A DNA stretch of 64,000 nucleotides from Lumnitzera littorea. Lineage: Eukaryota; Streptophyta; Magnoliopsida; Myrtales; Combretaceae. Position numbers and translations under genes: made by a program. Where the stretch lies: the NCBI GenBank assembly GCA_024138015.1, contig JAMXBB010000004.1:74522809-74586808 (forward strand), read 5' to 3'. Below the pieces are notes generated by a model. It worked only from the letters and a program-made list of their open reading frames with translations, had not been told where the DNA came from and did not search any database. The first letter of the stretch is position 1. Each line of letters begins with the position of its first letter. Below, one piece after another: positions 22,514 to 33,889 of the stretch.

Positions 22514-23929
22514 CCGGACTACTATATGTATTGTAACCTTGAAAAAAGGAAAAAGGATTCAATGACTCATCCGGAAATTGATCTCTAAATTTATTTATTC
22601 TAGAATATTCTAAATTAATCTCTTTAAAATATTGTTAGGTGTAATTAATGATTGATAAATAACATGACTTTATAATGATACCATATAATATTTTAAAAAT
22701 TTAAATAATTTCAACCATTTTGGTTTGAAAATTTAAAGAAAATGCATTTAGAGAATCCAAATTCAATCCATCCTATGTAAAGATGATTTATAACATTTGG
22801 GTTACAAACGTCTCGGGTTTCATCATCATAACTTTTAAAACTGCTGGTACCTATGTGTAGATAAATTCTTAAAAGATGGTTTTTGCCTTGCCAAAACTCC
22901 CAATAATCGTGAAGTCCAGAGTGAAGATGATGTTTTGAAAGTTTCAAATACATACATAATAAATAATATTACAATACGTTTGGAAATTCGTTTAACACAT
23001 TGTTTTTTTTTTTCTTTACAAATATTTACGTTAGAATAAGTCTTTACATAACTTAATTTAAGTAACATAATCTAAGCATGGTACAAAATCGCTAAATCAA
23101 GATTACGTTATTCAGAAATGAAAAGTTAAAATGCGGATGTGATTATCCTATTTCAGGTGGAAATGAATGTGGCATGGCAACAAGAGAAATTGAGAGAACA
23201 TTGCAAAGGAAAGGGGATTCATGTGAGTGCATGGTCTCCATTGGCACGGAATGGAGGACGTTGGGGTTCGTTCGCAGTAATGAAAAGCCCAGTTGTCAAA
23301 GAGATAGCAGAGTCCCAAAATAAAACCATTGCCCAAGTAATCATATCCTAATTTTGCAAAGTAAATGATAAAGAAACCTCAAGAGCATTCCTACCTACGT
23401 GATGTCATTTGCATAATACATGCTTGTTTCAAGGCTTAAGTATAAAGACAAAATTCTACACATAATCTTAAATAATAAAATTACAATATAGTTATGTTTA
23501 TTTGGTATCTTCATGTTGCATGTCGTGTCATGTACTGTGTTTTTACTCTATAATCATGTTTATAACCGTATTGTATTCATATTCGTGTTAGTAATTGTGT
23601 CAGAAACTATCAATTCCATTATATGATAAATGCTTGTTTCAACGTTATAAATAGATGGACAAAAGTTTACACATATTGAAATGAAAAATATGTGATCATG
23701 TAAATGCAGGTGGTACTTAGATGGATCCATGAGCAAGGGACCAGCATAATCGTAAAAAGCTTTAAGAAGGAAAGAATGAAAGAAAACCTACGAATCTTTT
23801 ATTGGGAACTAAGTAAGAAAGAAGCCCAAAAAATCAAAGATCAAATCCCACAATGCCGAGGATTTTCTAGGGGATATATACATTCACGATGACGGACCTT
23901 ACAAACCATTGGATGAACTATGGGAGTGA
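20873..23929 (+). pseudogene. Aldo-keto reductase (plant AKR4 type), four exons, inactivated
   Basis: NADPH-dependent carbonyl reductase of the cytosolic AKR4 family (relatives include codeinone reductase-like, deoxymugineic acid synthase-like and chalcone reductase-like enzymes). Exons are 20873-21186, 21274-22318 (split by a transposon), 23157-23336 and 23710-23929; all three introns keep GT...AG. The catalytic tetrad is present: D in GYRHFDTA, Y in AAIYGSEE, K in FITSKL, H in YLIHWP. The NADPH 2'-phosphate motif KSFKKERMKENL is in exon 4. Lesions: the expected ATG is ACG (20873-20875) before SKNSIPEVV; a 787-bp element interrupts exon 2; one extra T in the run 23863-23866 shifts the last 21 codons, giving a stop at 23890. 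The W usually after FITSKL is S. Without the element, one target copy and the extra T, the exons sum to 963 nt, exactly 320 codons plus stop, the usual family length. Substrate cannot be told. Confidence 0.93.
21441..22227. mobile_element. hAT-like non-autonomous element in exon 2 of the reductase
   Basis: A 787-bp insertion flanked by 8-mers TTTAGCCA (21433-21440) and TTTAGCTA (22228-22235), one mismatch apart. Ends are inverted: TAGATATGGGCAA on the left, and TAGAGGTGGGCAA read inward from the right. The T-A-G...TGGGCAA terminus and 8-bp duplication are standard for plant hAT elements. The middle is AT-rich and non-coding. Reading into it from exon 2 meets a stop at once (TAG at its first bases). 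The coding phrase LAKSIGVSNF is split between the two sides. Confidence 0.92.
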
Positions 23930-23959
23930 TGCTTAAATTTTTTGTAGCAGCAGAGAGTG

Positions 23960-23965
23960 AATAAA
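23960..23965 (+). promoter_or_regulatory. Candidate poly(A) signal of the reductase
   Basis: AATAAA 31 bp after the ancestral stop codon at 23927-23929, a plausible near-upstream element. Sequence match only. Confidence 0.4.
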
Positions 23966-24299
23966 TTTAGAAATATTTTCTTTACCCATATTCTGTGCGG
24001 TACGATGATATTTTAGTTTTGAGATATAATGTTCTTTACTAAGTTAGATATGCTCTTGCTTTTGTCTGGCCGCATGGGACTATGATCATGCAAGATGCAT
24101 ACTGATCACTACATCCACGAATTCAATAAAATCGTATGCCTATATCAACAATCTTTTAGATATTGTTTATCTTCCGTTGACGAAGCCCTTATTTGCTCGC
24201 TTATAGAAAGATACTTATTATTTTGTTATGGTTCTCTCTTTTATACAGAAAGATATTTGATGAAGTATATTTTGGTTCTTAATATGCATCTAATTTTCC

Positions 24300-24582
24300 T
24301 TTTAAGTTTTTAATTTTTTTTTTTAATTTTATTTGATCTTTCAAAGTTTTTAAACTTCATAAAAGCAGTACTTCTTTAAATTTATTAATTTTTTTTTTCC
24401 ATCAACAAGACGTGGTAGCTTCAAATTGGTTCACAATAACTAATCTAATAAAATGATGATATTAGATATATTTGACTAAATAATGTGATAAAATAATATT
24501 AAATACATTTGATTAAATAATATGATAAATTAATAAAAATACAAAAGAATATCTAAAAGTAAGAAAACAGAGTTGGAAAATA
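24300..24582. other. AT-rich spacer
   Basis: Poly-T runs near 24313 and 24391 and a near-duplicated phrase around 24470-24520 (GACTAAATAATGTGATAAA, then GATTAAATAATATGATAAA). No gene seen. Confidence 0.5.
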
Positions 24583-24897
24583 TTCTTCTAACCCAACCAC
24601 CTTGACTAATTACTCAAAAGACCAATAAAAAGGTATAACATGCCAATATAATAAAATAATATCTACTACTTGATGTTGAGGTATGCTATGGATGAAAGTG
24701 CTGAAACAACAGCCTTGCTAATAAACCCAAGAGTAACAATCCTGAGACTATGATTCCCTTGTTGAGAAATCTTGTGAACTTAGTTTTGTCATCCTCAATG
24801 AGAGGCACACCAAATACGATAACGATATCGAAAATATCATTCATGAATCTTTTTTAATGTAGTGTAAAACAACTTAAATTGTAAAAGATGAATCAAT
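24583..24897 (-). repeat. Dispersed repeat, copy 2, with an open hydrophobic frame
   Basis: Matches 4213-4506. On the minus strand 24847-24686 is open for 53 codons, beginning FMNDIFDIVIVFGVPLIEDD and ending in a hydrophobic GIIVSGLLLLGLLARLLF stretch and QHFHP before a stop. An AAAAAAG just upstream could be a splice acceptor. In copy 1 the same peptide is recognisable but stopped and substituted, which suggests a once-coding origin. I do not recognise the family. The Copia LTR at 24911 starts just beyond the end of the shared sequence. Confidence 0.6.
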
Positions 24898-24910
24898 CTT
24901 CACGAAAGTG

Positions 24911-25172
24911 TGTAGAAAAAATATAAATATAAAATTACAGTGTAGTGAGAAGTTAAGATAAAAAAATGATTCATTTCTATAACCCATTTTGTACAAAATG
25001 AAGGGAGTATTTATATGAAAAACTATCCTACATCAACCTATTTTAATACTAATAACAATCAAACCCATTCTAAAAGTAATAGTAATAATGATATTATTTT
25101 AATACCAATAGTGACAGTCAAATAACATAGAAATAATGGTGTAACCATTATGGTAAAACCTATAATTCTACA
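24911..25172 (-). repeat. 3' LTR of the minus-strand Copia (262 bp)
   Basis: Plus-strand ends TGTAGAA and TTCTACA form a perfect 7-bp inverted terminus. In element sense it starts TGTAGAATTATAGG right after the tract TTTGAGGGGA (25173-25182) and holds a TATA box (CATATAAATACTCCC, near 25015). The matching 5' LTR was not found. Confidence 0.8.
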
Positions 25173-25189
25173 TCCCCTCAAATCGGACT

Positions 25190-28100
25190 ATCCACAAGCC
25201 TCAACATGCTTGAAAAGGAAGCAAGAACGGAATCAGGCACTACTTCACTCATAATGTCTACCAACCGAGAACGAGATTATGAACATGTGAAATATGAAGA
25301 AAACCACTAGGAATATGATCTCTAGTGAAATGAATATTCATATCTATATGTTTTGTATGTCAATGTAAGCATAGATTTTTCATAATAAATAGAGTTGATC
25401 TACTATTAAAATAAAGTAGAGATTTTTACTTGTTTACTATTACATATAATAAATATTAAGTATTTACCAATTGTATAATAAATAATACCAATTAACCAAG
25501 TTTATCTAGCTTTCTTAAATGTTGCAGTTTAAAGATACAACATAAATTTAATTATACTAATGTCGTATCTTTTAAATAGGACATAAGTTCATGTGTCTAT
25601 GTCGTATTTAAGAGACGTGATATATATAATTAATGTATGCCGTGTTTCTTAAATACGAAATAAGTACTATAATTCAAACATTAAATTGCATTTAATAAAT
25701 GAGACACTTTTGTTATTTTTAATGTTATTTTTTTCATATGCAATTTAAGGTCTATATTTATGTAATATTTTTTATTTAATTCATATTTACATAATTTAAA
25801 AAAAAAATATAGTAGACATGTGCTTCACTCAAATAAAGTGTGACCGTAAAGACAAATGTATATGTGAGTCATAGAGCAACTATGATAATTAAAGAAGCTC
25901 TTTAATAGTGAAAGTCAAGCTTTGATATTTTGCTGTAACAAAAGATGCAACAACCATAAGTTCTTTTTGGGTTTTACAAGAGATAAATAATGTACCAAGA
26001 AACATACAACATTCATATAAGGACCTTTGATAAAAAAATATTAGCTCCACAATCAGTTTATGAGAATCCATGTAACAATAAAGCAACAAAAAAATGCCAT
26101 GAAAAAATGAAAAAGAAAATTATACTATATAAATTATTGATAAACAAATAACTTATATATAGATCAACATTATGTACCTATGATTTCAAAGCAGACTATT
26201 CATTCATTAGATATAAAAGATTATCGAGATTTTATGATTTGCTACCAAACTTATTCCTACTTGAAGAGCTCACAAGATATCATTATTGCTTTATCTAATA
26301 TCTCTTATTGAATTGCTCTTTCAATGAGTAATCTTAATATTATCCCATAAGAGGAGTCGAGCCTCTACGCTCTTTAGCATGAGATTTCAACTCATGATTC
26401 TATCTTTATTTGTTCCCTTTGATGAGAGGAATGATCTAAAAGAATTGATCTTTCTTTTAATGGTTGATTCCCTCTTTCATTGAACAATGGGTGATATTTT
26501 GATATTTTGAGTACTTATTATTAATGGAATTGAAAGGATCTCTGGATTGATTAGAAGATCATTTCAATTTGCTAGGATCCATTACTTAAACAAAACTAGA
26601 CCTTGTTGTCAAATGACCCTTCAAAGTATCTAAGAACATGAAATGTGGCTTAATAGTGAGTTATTTTGTTGCTTAGCAACGAACTACCTCAATTGTTGGA
26701 TAGTAAATGAATTAGGTCAAGTAATTTATAGATATGTAAGCCATCTAACTATTTGGCAATAACAAGATGAGTTTGAAAGTAAAGTACTAGTAGTGTGATG
26801 AAGTCAAAGATCATAAGGAAAAGGGATTTTAGTTCATTTTGTTATTGTGAAACCAACATCCCAAAGTATATCAAGCATGAATTTATATTGATTAAGCATA
26901 GACCCCTCCTTTGTATGACTTGCTTCATTATCTAAAAAGAATCAAACTTCCCCTTTAGGTTAAAGGGATTGTTATCAATATCAACAAACTTACTCCCATG
27001 TTAGGTAGATTATTAACATTCTCAAAATAAGTTATAAGCATAATAAATTATAATTTTAAAATTATATTTGAACATATTCATATATATATAATTATTCATT
27101 TTCATATATAGGAGAGGAAAATTAAAACATACAAACTAATTTTAAAATTATATGCTATAATTAAGGTCTTTAAAATTCAAATCTCAACAAAATAACCATT
27201 TCCTTGAATTTTCTTAAAGTAATATATTATAAGATGGATAAAAAGTAAAAGAAATCGGTACTATCATAAATTTATTTAAAAAAGAAAAAAACCTTTGGAT
27301 GCAATGTGAATATAACAATGGGTTTAGAAATATAACAATACAACATGGAATTTTGAATTTGAGAAAGAAATCAATGATTGAATAATGAATAATGGCTAAG
27401 AGCAGCTTTAATGCAATGTAGACTAAGGTATGTGGCGAGTTGCAAGCTCACATTGAAAATGTGTGGTTATGAGCTATAACATAACATGTGCTTCTTTTTA
27501 TTTTTTCCTTCACTTGGTATAACTTTATTGGATGCAATTTTTTGGGCCAAGGGGACTAGCTCACTTAGACCTATCCTTACAACTAAGTGGCATTGACTCA
27601 TAATCTTTAAGAGGCTTCATATATATTTCTTCATATTGAGGAAGAAATACATTATTTACAGCTAATCAATAAACATGCAATTGTTTTATTGCTACCATGA
27701 GCATTAACAATCTCATTGTGTTCAATTTTGCAAAAGGGAAAATTTATAAGTACACTCAATTCTTTCCACTTGATTATAGCCCTTTAGCACCTATTTAGCC
27801 TTATATTCTTAAGTGACCTATTTGGTTTATACTTGGATTTTACATTCAATTTGACCTAAGGCCTTTTCGCTTAGTGGTAAAGGAATAACGACTTAAGTGT
27901 TATTAGACTTTAAAGTTGATAACTCTTTGTTCATAACTTCTATCCACTTAGGATTATCTTTTCTTTTTCGTGGTTCATTAATAGCTAATATGTTAAGCAT
28001 AGAAGCCATATAGTCCTTGGGAAACTAATTTAGTGTTTGAGGGTTAATAAGAGGATATAATGAATGATGGGAAACATTAGGCATTGTTGCTTGAGTTTAT

Positions 28101-29230
28101 GAACTAAGTTGAATACTATGAATAATATCCTTAAGCTAAATAAAGGTTTGTAAAACCCAGTTTTGATTTACATGTGTATGAAAGAGAAGATGATTATGTT
28201 TGAGTGGGAGAAGATGAGTGTGAATCTAATGGAAAGGTATGAATTATGGGAACATAAATTGTTTTTGATTTATTAGAACATACAAGTGAAGGAAATAAAA
28301 TGGGAGAACGAAGAAATGAAGTATCAGAATGATCTTCTCTAAGAGAAAACAAATGTTCCAAGAATGTAACATACCTACTCACTAAGAGCTTATTCTCTAT
28401 AAGATCAAAAAGCTTATGCCTTTTTTTTTTCCTTATGTGTACCTAAGAAACATACATTGATGCCCTCCTAACATCCATTTTATCAATTGAATTATCCACA
28501 ATAACGGTATAACACAAATGCCCTATTATTCTAAGGTAAAAAAATAAGATGTTATGCTAAACAAAATTTGATACATTGATCTTTATGTAATTACTCAAAG
28601 GGCATTTTATTGATAAGGCTAGTGGTTGCCAAAATACATTCCCTCAATTTTATTTTATTTTTTTTTGGGGAAATTAGCTTGGATTTTAATTGCATAAGCT
28701 GTTTCAAATAAATGATGATGCTTTCTTTCAACTATTTCATTCGATTTAGGTGTATAGAAAGTGGTCTTTTTCTTTTGTTGGATAATACCTTTGGTGTTAA
28801 AATTTGTTAGCATTCACAAGAAGCAAACTTGCTTCCACTATCACTTCGAATGTAAGTAGGGTTGAAATGGTTCTTAACATATAATAGGGAAGTGTTTAAA
28901 GTGGAAGATGTTTGGGAATTGTAGTGAAGCAAATAGGTCTATGTGCATTTATTTTGATCATCCACTATTGTAAGAAAATATTTTGCACTTGAATGTCATG
29001 GTGTATTATAAGGGCCCTACAAATCAACATGTATAAGTTCAAACATGTAGGAAGAGATAGGATGACTATTACGAAAAGGGAAAAGATGACATCTTTTCCA
29101 ATTGACAAGTATCATAGAAAAATATAGTATCAAATGAAGTATTATAATGTAGAATATGCTTTAGCTTTAAAAGAGATATATGACTTGATCTATTGTGTAA
29201 CAATTCAAAAGATGCATCATTAATGTTAGC
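25190..29230 (-). pseudogene. Pol of the minus-strand Copia: integrase, RT, RNase H
   Basis: From high to low coordinates: GAG-pre-integrase near 29230-29060 (LLHNRSSHISLLKLKHIL, CQLEKMSSFPF), integrase 29050-28600 (YFLTIVDDQNKCT, IRSDSGSKFAS, TPKSNEIVERKHHHLF), the integrase-RT link at about 28370 (SRYVTFLEHLF), RT from about 27980 (DNPKWIEVMNKELSTLKSNN, VNNVFL, EEIYMKPL, TYLSLHCIKAALSHYSLF), a long decayed stretch with HVLRYFEGSFDN-like sequence near 26620, and RNase H at 26020-25890 (FLGTLFISCKTQKELMVVAS) resuming at 25430-25210 (HTKHIDMNIHFTRDHIPSGF). Stops and shifts are everywhere. No intact RT catalytic motif was found. Confidence 0.82.
25440..25880. mobile_element. Unidentified insertion splitting Copia RNase H
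   Basis: RNase H coding sequence stops near 25885 and resumes near 25435; the DNA between is unrelated. It contains repeated GTCGTATTTAAGAGACG-like phrases (about 25562, 25604 and 25640, some inverted). That internal symmetry suggests a MITE. Exact ends and target duplication were not resolved. Confidence 0.45.
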
Positions 29231-29454
29231 AATACTTCAAGAAAACTTGAAAAACTAGAACTAGCATTAGATAAAGCTAATTTATATCTTATTACATATA
29301 ATCCATTCCTAACATTAGCTATTATAAGAACTTTCTTAGTGTTCTAGTTCTGAAACAAGCAACGTTGTGAAGAAAAAGATGCAGCAGGATTAGAATGGGA
29401 AACTAATCTATTAACAGACAAAAGGTTATACTAGTTTAACACATATAGGATCAT

Positions 29455-31384
29455 GCAGAGGGATATTTTGGTAATTAAGATTTTGGATCAATTTAATGAG
29501 CAAGTAAAAGAGCCTAGAAAACCAAGACCAATTAGGGATGTCTTAGAAAGATTTGGCATGGTATGCTTAGAATGGGGATTGATGGACTAGTTTAATTGCT
29601 ACTGACCTTACTTGGTTGTCTTGCATAAAAAACTTGAAAAAGTTCTTTCTAAGTCCATTTGGTCCTCATATAGCATTCATAAGCCTTCAAAAGGGTTAAA
29701 TAGGCTTATGGGCATTTTTTATATAAAATGGGATAAGTCTTATAAAGAGTCTTGAGCTGGTTAAGCCTATCATCTAAGCTAAAGAGCATGAGTCTATAAG
29801 GTTAAGGAGGCTTTAATCTCAATCGTCCATCATTAGAAACAATCTGATAACTCTCATCAATGACTAATCTAATTCGTCCATTTTAACTTAAACTAATGAT
29901 TAAGATCATGAGCTAAAATCTATATATAAGAGCCTCCTCTTCCTTCATCGAAATATTTTAAAGGATTAGTAAGCTTTGCATAAACATCGTTACTCAACAT
30001 AATGACCCTATTAAAAATCAAACACCAAACTCTATCAATAATGAATCAAGAAAACATCAAGATTGTTATATTCAATCCACTATCACGTATATGTGTTATT
30101 TATGAACTTTGAGTAGTTGCTTAGATCTGAAAAATAGCACGCATTAGGCTTTGGGGCATGTAAGGCTATTCGGTGTTGCCACTTTGATGTTTACGTCATA
30201 AGCTTAAAGTATTTAAGGTGTTTAAAGAAAGAACAATGAGTTGTACTAGTGCTTAGCAAGTCTTATAGTTGCCTATCCTTACGTATTTATAAGGCTTTTT
30301 TAATAATAACATGGGAGAAGCTGCTAAACCATCCATGATATGTGGTGCCTTATGAATTAAAGCATGTGTTGCATGTGGAGACAAAGGGTAGTTAAGCAGT
30401 TATTGATAAGTGTAATTGTTAAACTATTTGTGCCTTTCTCATAATGTTTGAATATTTATACTTCATAGGTTAGGCCTTAATGTTTTGACCCTAAGATCCT
30501 CAGCCGATAGGGTTGTTTTGAGCTAACAAAGCTCTAAGGATGGGTTAGCACTTGTTATTGGCTTATTATAGGCCTCCATAATGACTATATAGATTTATGG
30601 TAGCTTGGCTCGAGGAAACTTCCAGCTTGGGATAATCGACAATTTATTGAGCATGTCAATAAGGATCTACTATCAACATTTCCCCTACCCCCTCAACTCC
30701 CATGGTTAATTAATCATAGATAGAAGTAATACTTAATTTATTAGGCTATTAATTAAAGCAGGCCAATGATCAACACTTGTGCTACTCCATCTTTTAGAAA
30801 TAATCACTAAGCTATTTCAAAAACATTTCCTAACCTTTCCTACTTGTTCATGCCAACTTAACCTATTAGAAAGAACAAACATCTACTTTTCAAATGGCAT
30901 GTTAATAGACCACCAACCTCCAAACACCTTACTCAAGTCCATCTTCAAATCTTATAGTCTCTCGCTAGAAGGATTCTCTTTTGTCATCCTGCTAAGGATG
31001 AGCACCAATATGCGAACTCTTTGAAATCTAAGCTCGGACGTACCCTACCTTACCTTAACCCTTGCCCAATCAATAACCTATTGATTATCAAAGCCAATCT
31101 GTTGATTACCAAGGTTGATCTATCAAATGTTGAGGCTTAGGTGTCTACATGTCGAATTCTTCTCTCCCAACATACTAAACTCTCGACATGCCAAGCTCGA
31201 CCAGCTGTATGTCGAAGCTAACTTGACAAGTGTTAAGGCTGAGTCCCTTACATGTTGAGGTCCACTTACTCAGCCTACCAAATGGCAATGTCCTTTATCC
31301 ATCTCGGCAACTTCGAGTACCGTTCATTAGTAGCATGCCTAACATTAGTATGGCTTAACAAAAGCATCTTAAGATTCTAGAACG
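29455..31384 (+). other. LTR-like non-coding sequence, not assigned
   Basis: No gene recognised. The left part has the phrase GAGGGATATTTTGGTAATTAAG and a TATA box TATATATAAG at 29921-29930 followed by a pyrimidine-rich stretch, as in LTR promoters. The middle has GCTCGAGG- and TGTCGAAGCT-type repeats (31150-31330). No TG...CA pair or second copy could be matched inside the window. Confidence 0.4.
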
Positions 31385-31817
31385 TAAACCTAATCATAGC
31401 ATGTCACCTATCATTCCTTTTTTTGACATTATACTATATTCCTTTATTTTACTTGTCTAATTTATCCTTTTGGTAATGTACTTTGATAGTTTTTTTGTAT
31501 TACACTTTTATTGTAATTGCTTAGGTTTTCTTGTTGTTTTAGGGACTTACTATAAATAGTTGCTTTTCTTTATAGCCGAAAATCATCATATACCTTACAT
31601 TTAATGAATATTCTTGTTCATGTAATGTATCATTCTCTAAGTACATCATCTTCTACTTTTTTATTTAATCTTGCCAATTAGCTCGAGATTACTAGCAAGT
31701 AGATCTTAGCATCAACTTATGAGTCATATCAAGTAAAGTATTAAGTCATATCATGTTCATTAGGGTATCATATTCTCTAAGCAGCTTTACAAAAGCTATT
31801 GTATCCATCACCCTTTC
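31385..31817 (+). repeat. LTR of a chromovirus-like Gypsy, left part, split by the Tat element
   Basis: Matches, in opposite orientation, sequence at 42306-42839; for example ACTTACTATAAATAG (31547-31561) against TATTTATAGTAAGT at 42658-42671. The LTR start was not located and may lie before 31385. It is cut at 31817 by the Tat insertion and continues at 41641. ACTATAAATAG is its probable TATA box. Confidence 0.7.
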
Positions 31818-32258
31818 TATTGATAGACGGATTTCATTTCTTACATTCACTTGTCTACTTGCCTAGTGAGAAGCCAAGTGATTCACCTCTCGATAGAGGC
31901 TAACTAGGATAGCCATATCTAGTTTGAGCTTAACTAACGCGAATGGTTATTTCGTGGCACGGTTCTATTACATAACCACCGATTACTCGTACAATTTAGG
32001 AATGTACTTAATCATGAGATCTCTATGTATCCCAATAATTATGTAACTAACTACTATTTCAAACACCCAACATTCGCTTATAAATATAGATAAGATGCAC
32101 TGTAAGAAAGATCTGACAACTGTCAACTACATATATTTATCTTCTCTAAAATTCACTCACTGACTTAAGCATCAGACTGGTCATACCAAACTAACCTTGG
32201 TAACTATAGTTCTTTGTCCTTTATAAGATGGAAATCATTTGAAAACCTTACAACAACA
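31818..32258 (+). repeat. 5' LTR of the Tat element (441 bp)
   Basis: Starts TATTGATAG (from TGTTGATA) and ends CAACAACA. Similar along its length to 41188-41635. TATA box TATAAATA at 32079-32086. Confidence 0.88.
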
Positions 32259-32275
32259 TTTAGTGTCATCTATTT
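32259..32275 (+). other. Primer-binding site of the Tat element
   Basis: TTTAGTGTCATCTATTT directly after the LTR is a mutated form of the TTTGGCGCCATCTGTG type site found in many plant Tat-lineage Gypsy elements. G-to-A and C-to-T changes account for the differences. Confidence 0.55.
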
Positions 32276-32292
32276 TTTCTTAATATACCCAT

Positions 32293-33650
32293 ATGGCAAG
32301 AACTAGATTGATTTGAAGTACAAGTGCTAATACTTTGTCCTACCACCTCGAAGGGGGAAGTAGATACACTAATGGGCAACATTTGGCTAAGTTAGAGTAG
32401 CTTTGCCTCGACTTGGATAAAGAAAACCAAGAGTTGAGCAAAAAACATAAAGAAATTCCTAATCTCCTCCATAGTAATGTCTACCAAAGTTAAAACAAAA
32501 AACCATGACAATCACCATGTCGAGAATAGTGACGATTTGATTTATTCTCTAGAATTATCGAGAAAGTAAGTCAAAGTTACAAAATGAACTTTAGCCCCTA
32601 TGCTTAAGAAAAATGACAAGGGGAAGCAACCATAATAGGCGCACCATGTTTGACCCTCGCATAATAGCACCTTTACTATGATAAGTAAACAATTTCAAAT
32701 TAAAAAAAGCTCTTTTATCCTTGAAATCTTGGATGAGGTGATACCATGGCACATTAAGTTGCCACAATTTAAAACTTATGATGGAATGAATGATTCTAAA
32801 GATCATCTTAAGTACTACTATACTTTAGCTAAGTTATAGGGCCTAAGTGATGTTGTGGCCTACTAAGCTTTTCCTTTAATATTGAGGAATGTGGTGAGTA
32901 TATGGTTTAAACACTAGAAGTCGAACATGATCTCATGTTTCAAGGATTTTGCAAAAGTGTTTCTTAAACACTTCCTTGTCAGTAAGCTTCTTGTTAAGGA
33001 TACTTCCATCCATAACACAATAAAATAGAGATCGGATAAGTCGATCAAAGATTATTTCGCTAGGTTTATGGCCGAGATGGTTTAGATTCTAGAACTTAAC
33101 ATGAGCATAGCTCTCAACATTGTTATAGATGGTATCAAACCACATGGAGACGTTTTCAAGTCTCTTACCAAAAATAAGTTGAGAACTTTTGTTAAGTTCA
33201 AAGCCAAAATCACATCTTACATCCTACAAGACGACAACATAAAGGCTTACCAAGAAGCTAATTAAAATAGAGGAGACAAGAAATGCAACAAGAGGAGGAG
33301 TACAAAAGATCGACTCAGAACGGACGATGACCAATGTACCAATACCGAGAAAATGAGGATATGAATTCCGACTTATTCAGTCAATACATCGGTTAATCAT
33401 CTAATTTCAAACATATTAATGGAGGTGCTCATATAGAGAGACATGTTGCAATGGCTAAAAAGGATGAGAGGAAACCCATCATGGCAAAATTCCAACAAGT
33501 ATTACGATTTCCATTGTAACAAAGGCCATAGCATTGACAAATGCATCCAACTTAAGAATGCGATTAAGGATGCAATTCAATAAGGGCAGTTGTACAAGTT
33601 TCTAGTGCATGATGCCGAGAATATCGAGTGACCATCTCAAAGTAGACAAG
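32293..33650 (+). pseudogene. Gag of the Tat element
   Basis: ATG at 32293 (MARTRLI). Capsid-like region from about 32720: DEVIPWHIKLPQFKTYDGMN, HLKYYYTLAKL, AFPLILRNVVSIWF, FKDFAKVFLKHFLVSK, DYFARFMAEMV and IDGIKPHGDVFKSL, all standard plant Tat Gag landmarks in order. A knuckle-like remnant NKGHSIDKCIQLKNAIKDAI is near 33515-33580. There are several stops and shifts, mostly at former W and Q codons. N-terminal half 32293-32700 is poorly conserved and Lys/Glu rich. Confidence 0.82.
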
Positions 33651-33889
33651 AAGATCAGGAGAATGTTACTAGACTAGCTTTTGCCAGGAAAGATGCGAGA
33701 GACAGAGCACTAATAAAGCATCCAATGGTATAATTAATACTATTGTCAGCAAACCATCTGCTATTGGCCGGTTAAGCTCCTCAAGCTCAACTAATGCTAT
33801 TCATTATGTTTGTAATGTCTAGGGAAAAAAGGTTAGAATCAACAACACAATTTCCTCCTTAAAAGAGATTTCAAAGGCATTCAAAGGCC

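Larger units (their letters stand above)
24911..29440 (-). mobile_element. Truncated minus-strand Copia element
   Basis: One LTR at the low-coordinate end, a polypurine tract, and then pol reading leftward from about 29200. Gag and the second LTR are missing: recognisable sequence ends near 29440, where different LTR-like sequence begins. A block of unrelated DNA (about 25440-25880) splits RNase H. The short LTR and the absence of an env-like frame separate it from the Sireviruses in this window; the exact clade is not determined. Confidence 0.8.

Noticed and set aside
24095..24313. 72-codon frame downstream of the reductase
   Set aside because: No domain or start context; in the 3' flank of a pseudogene and likely chance.
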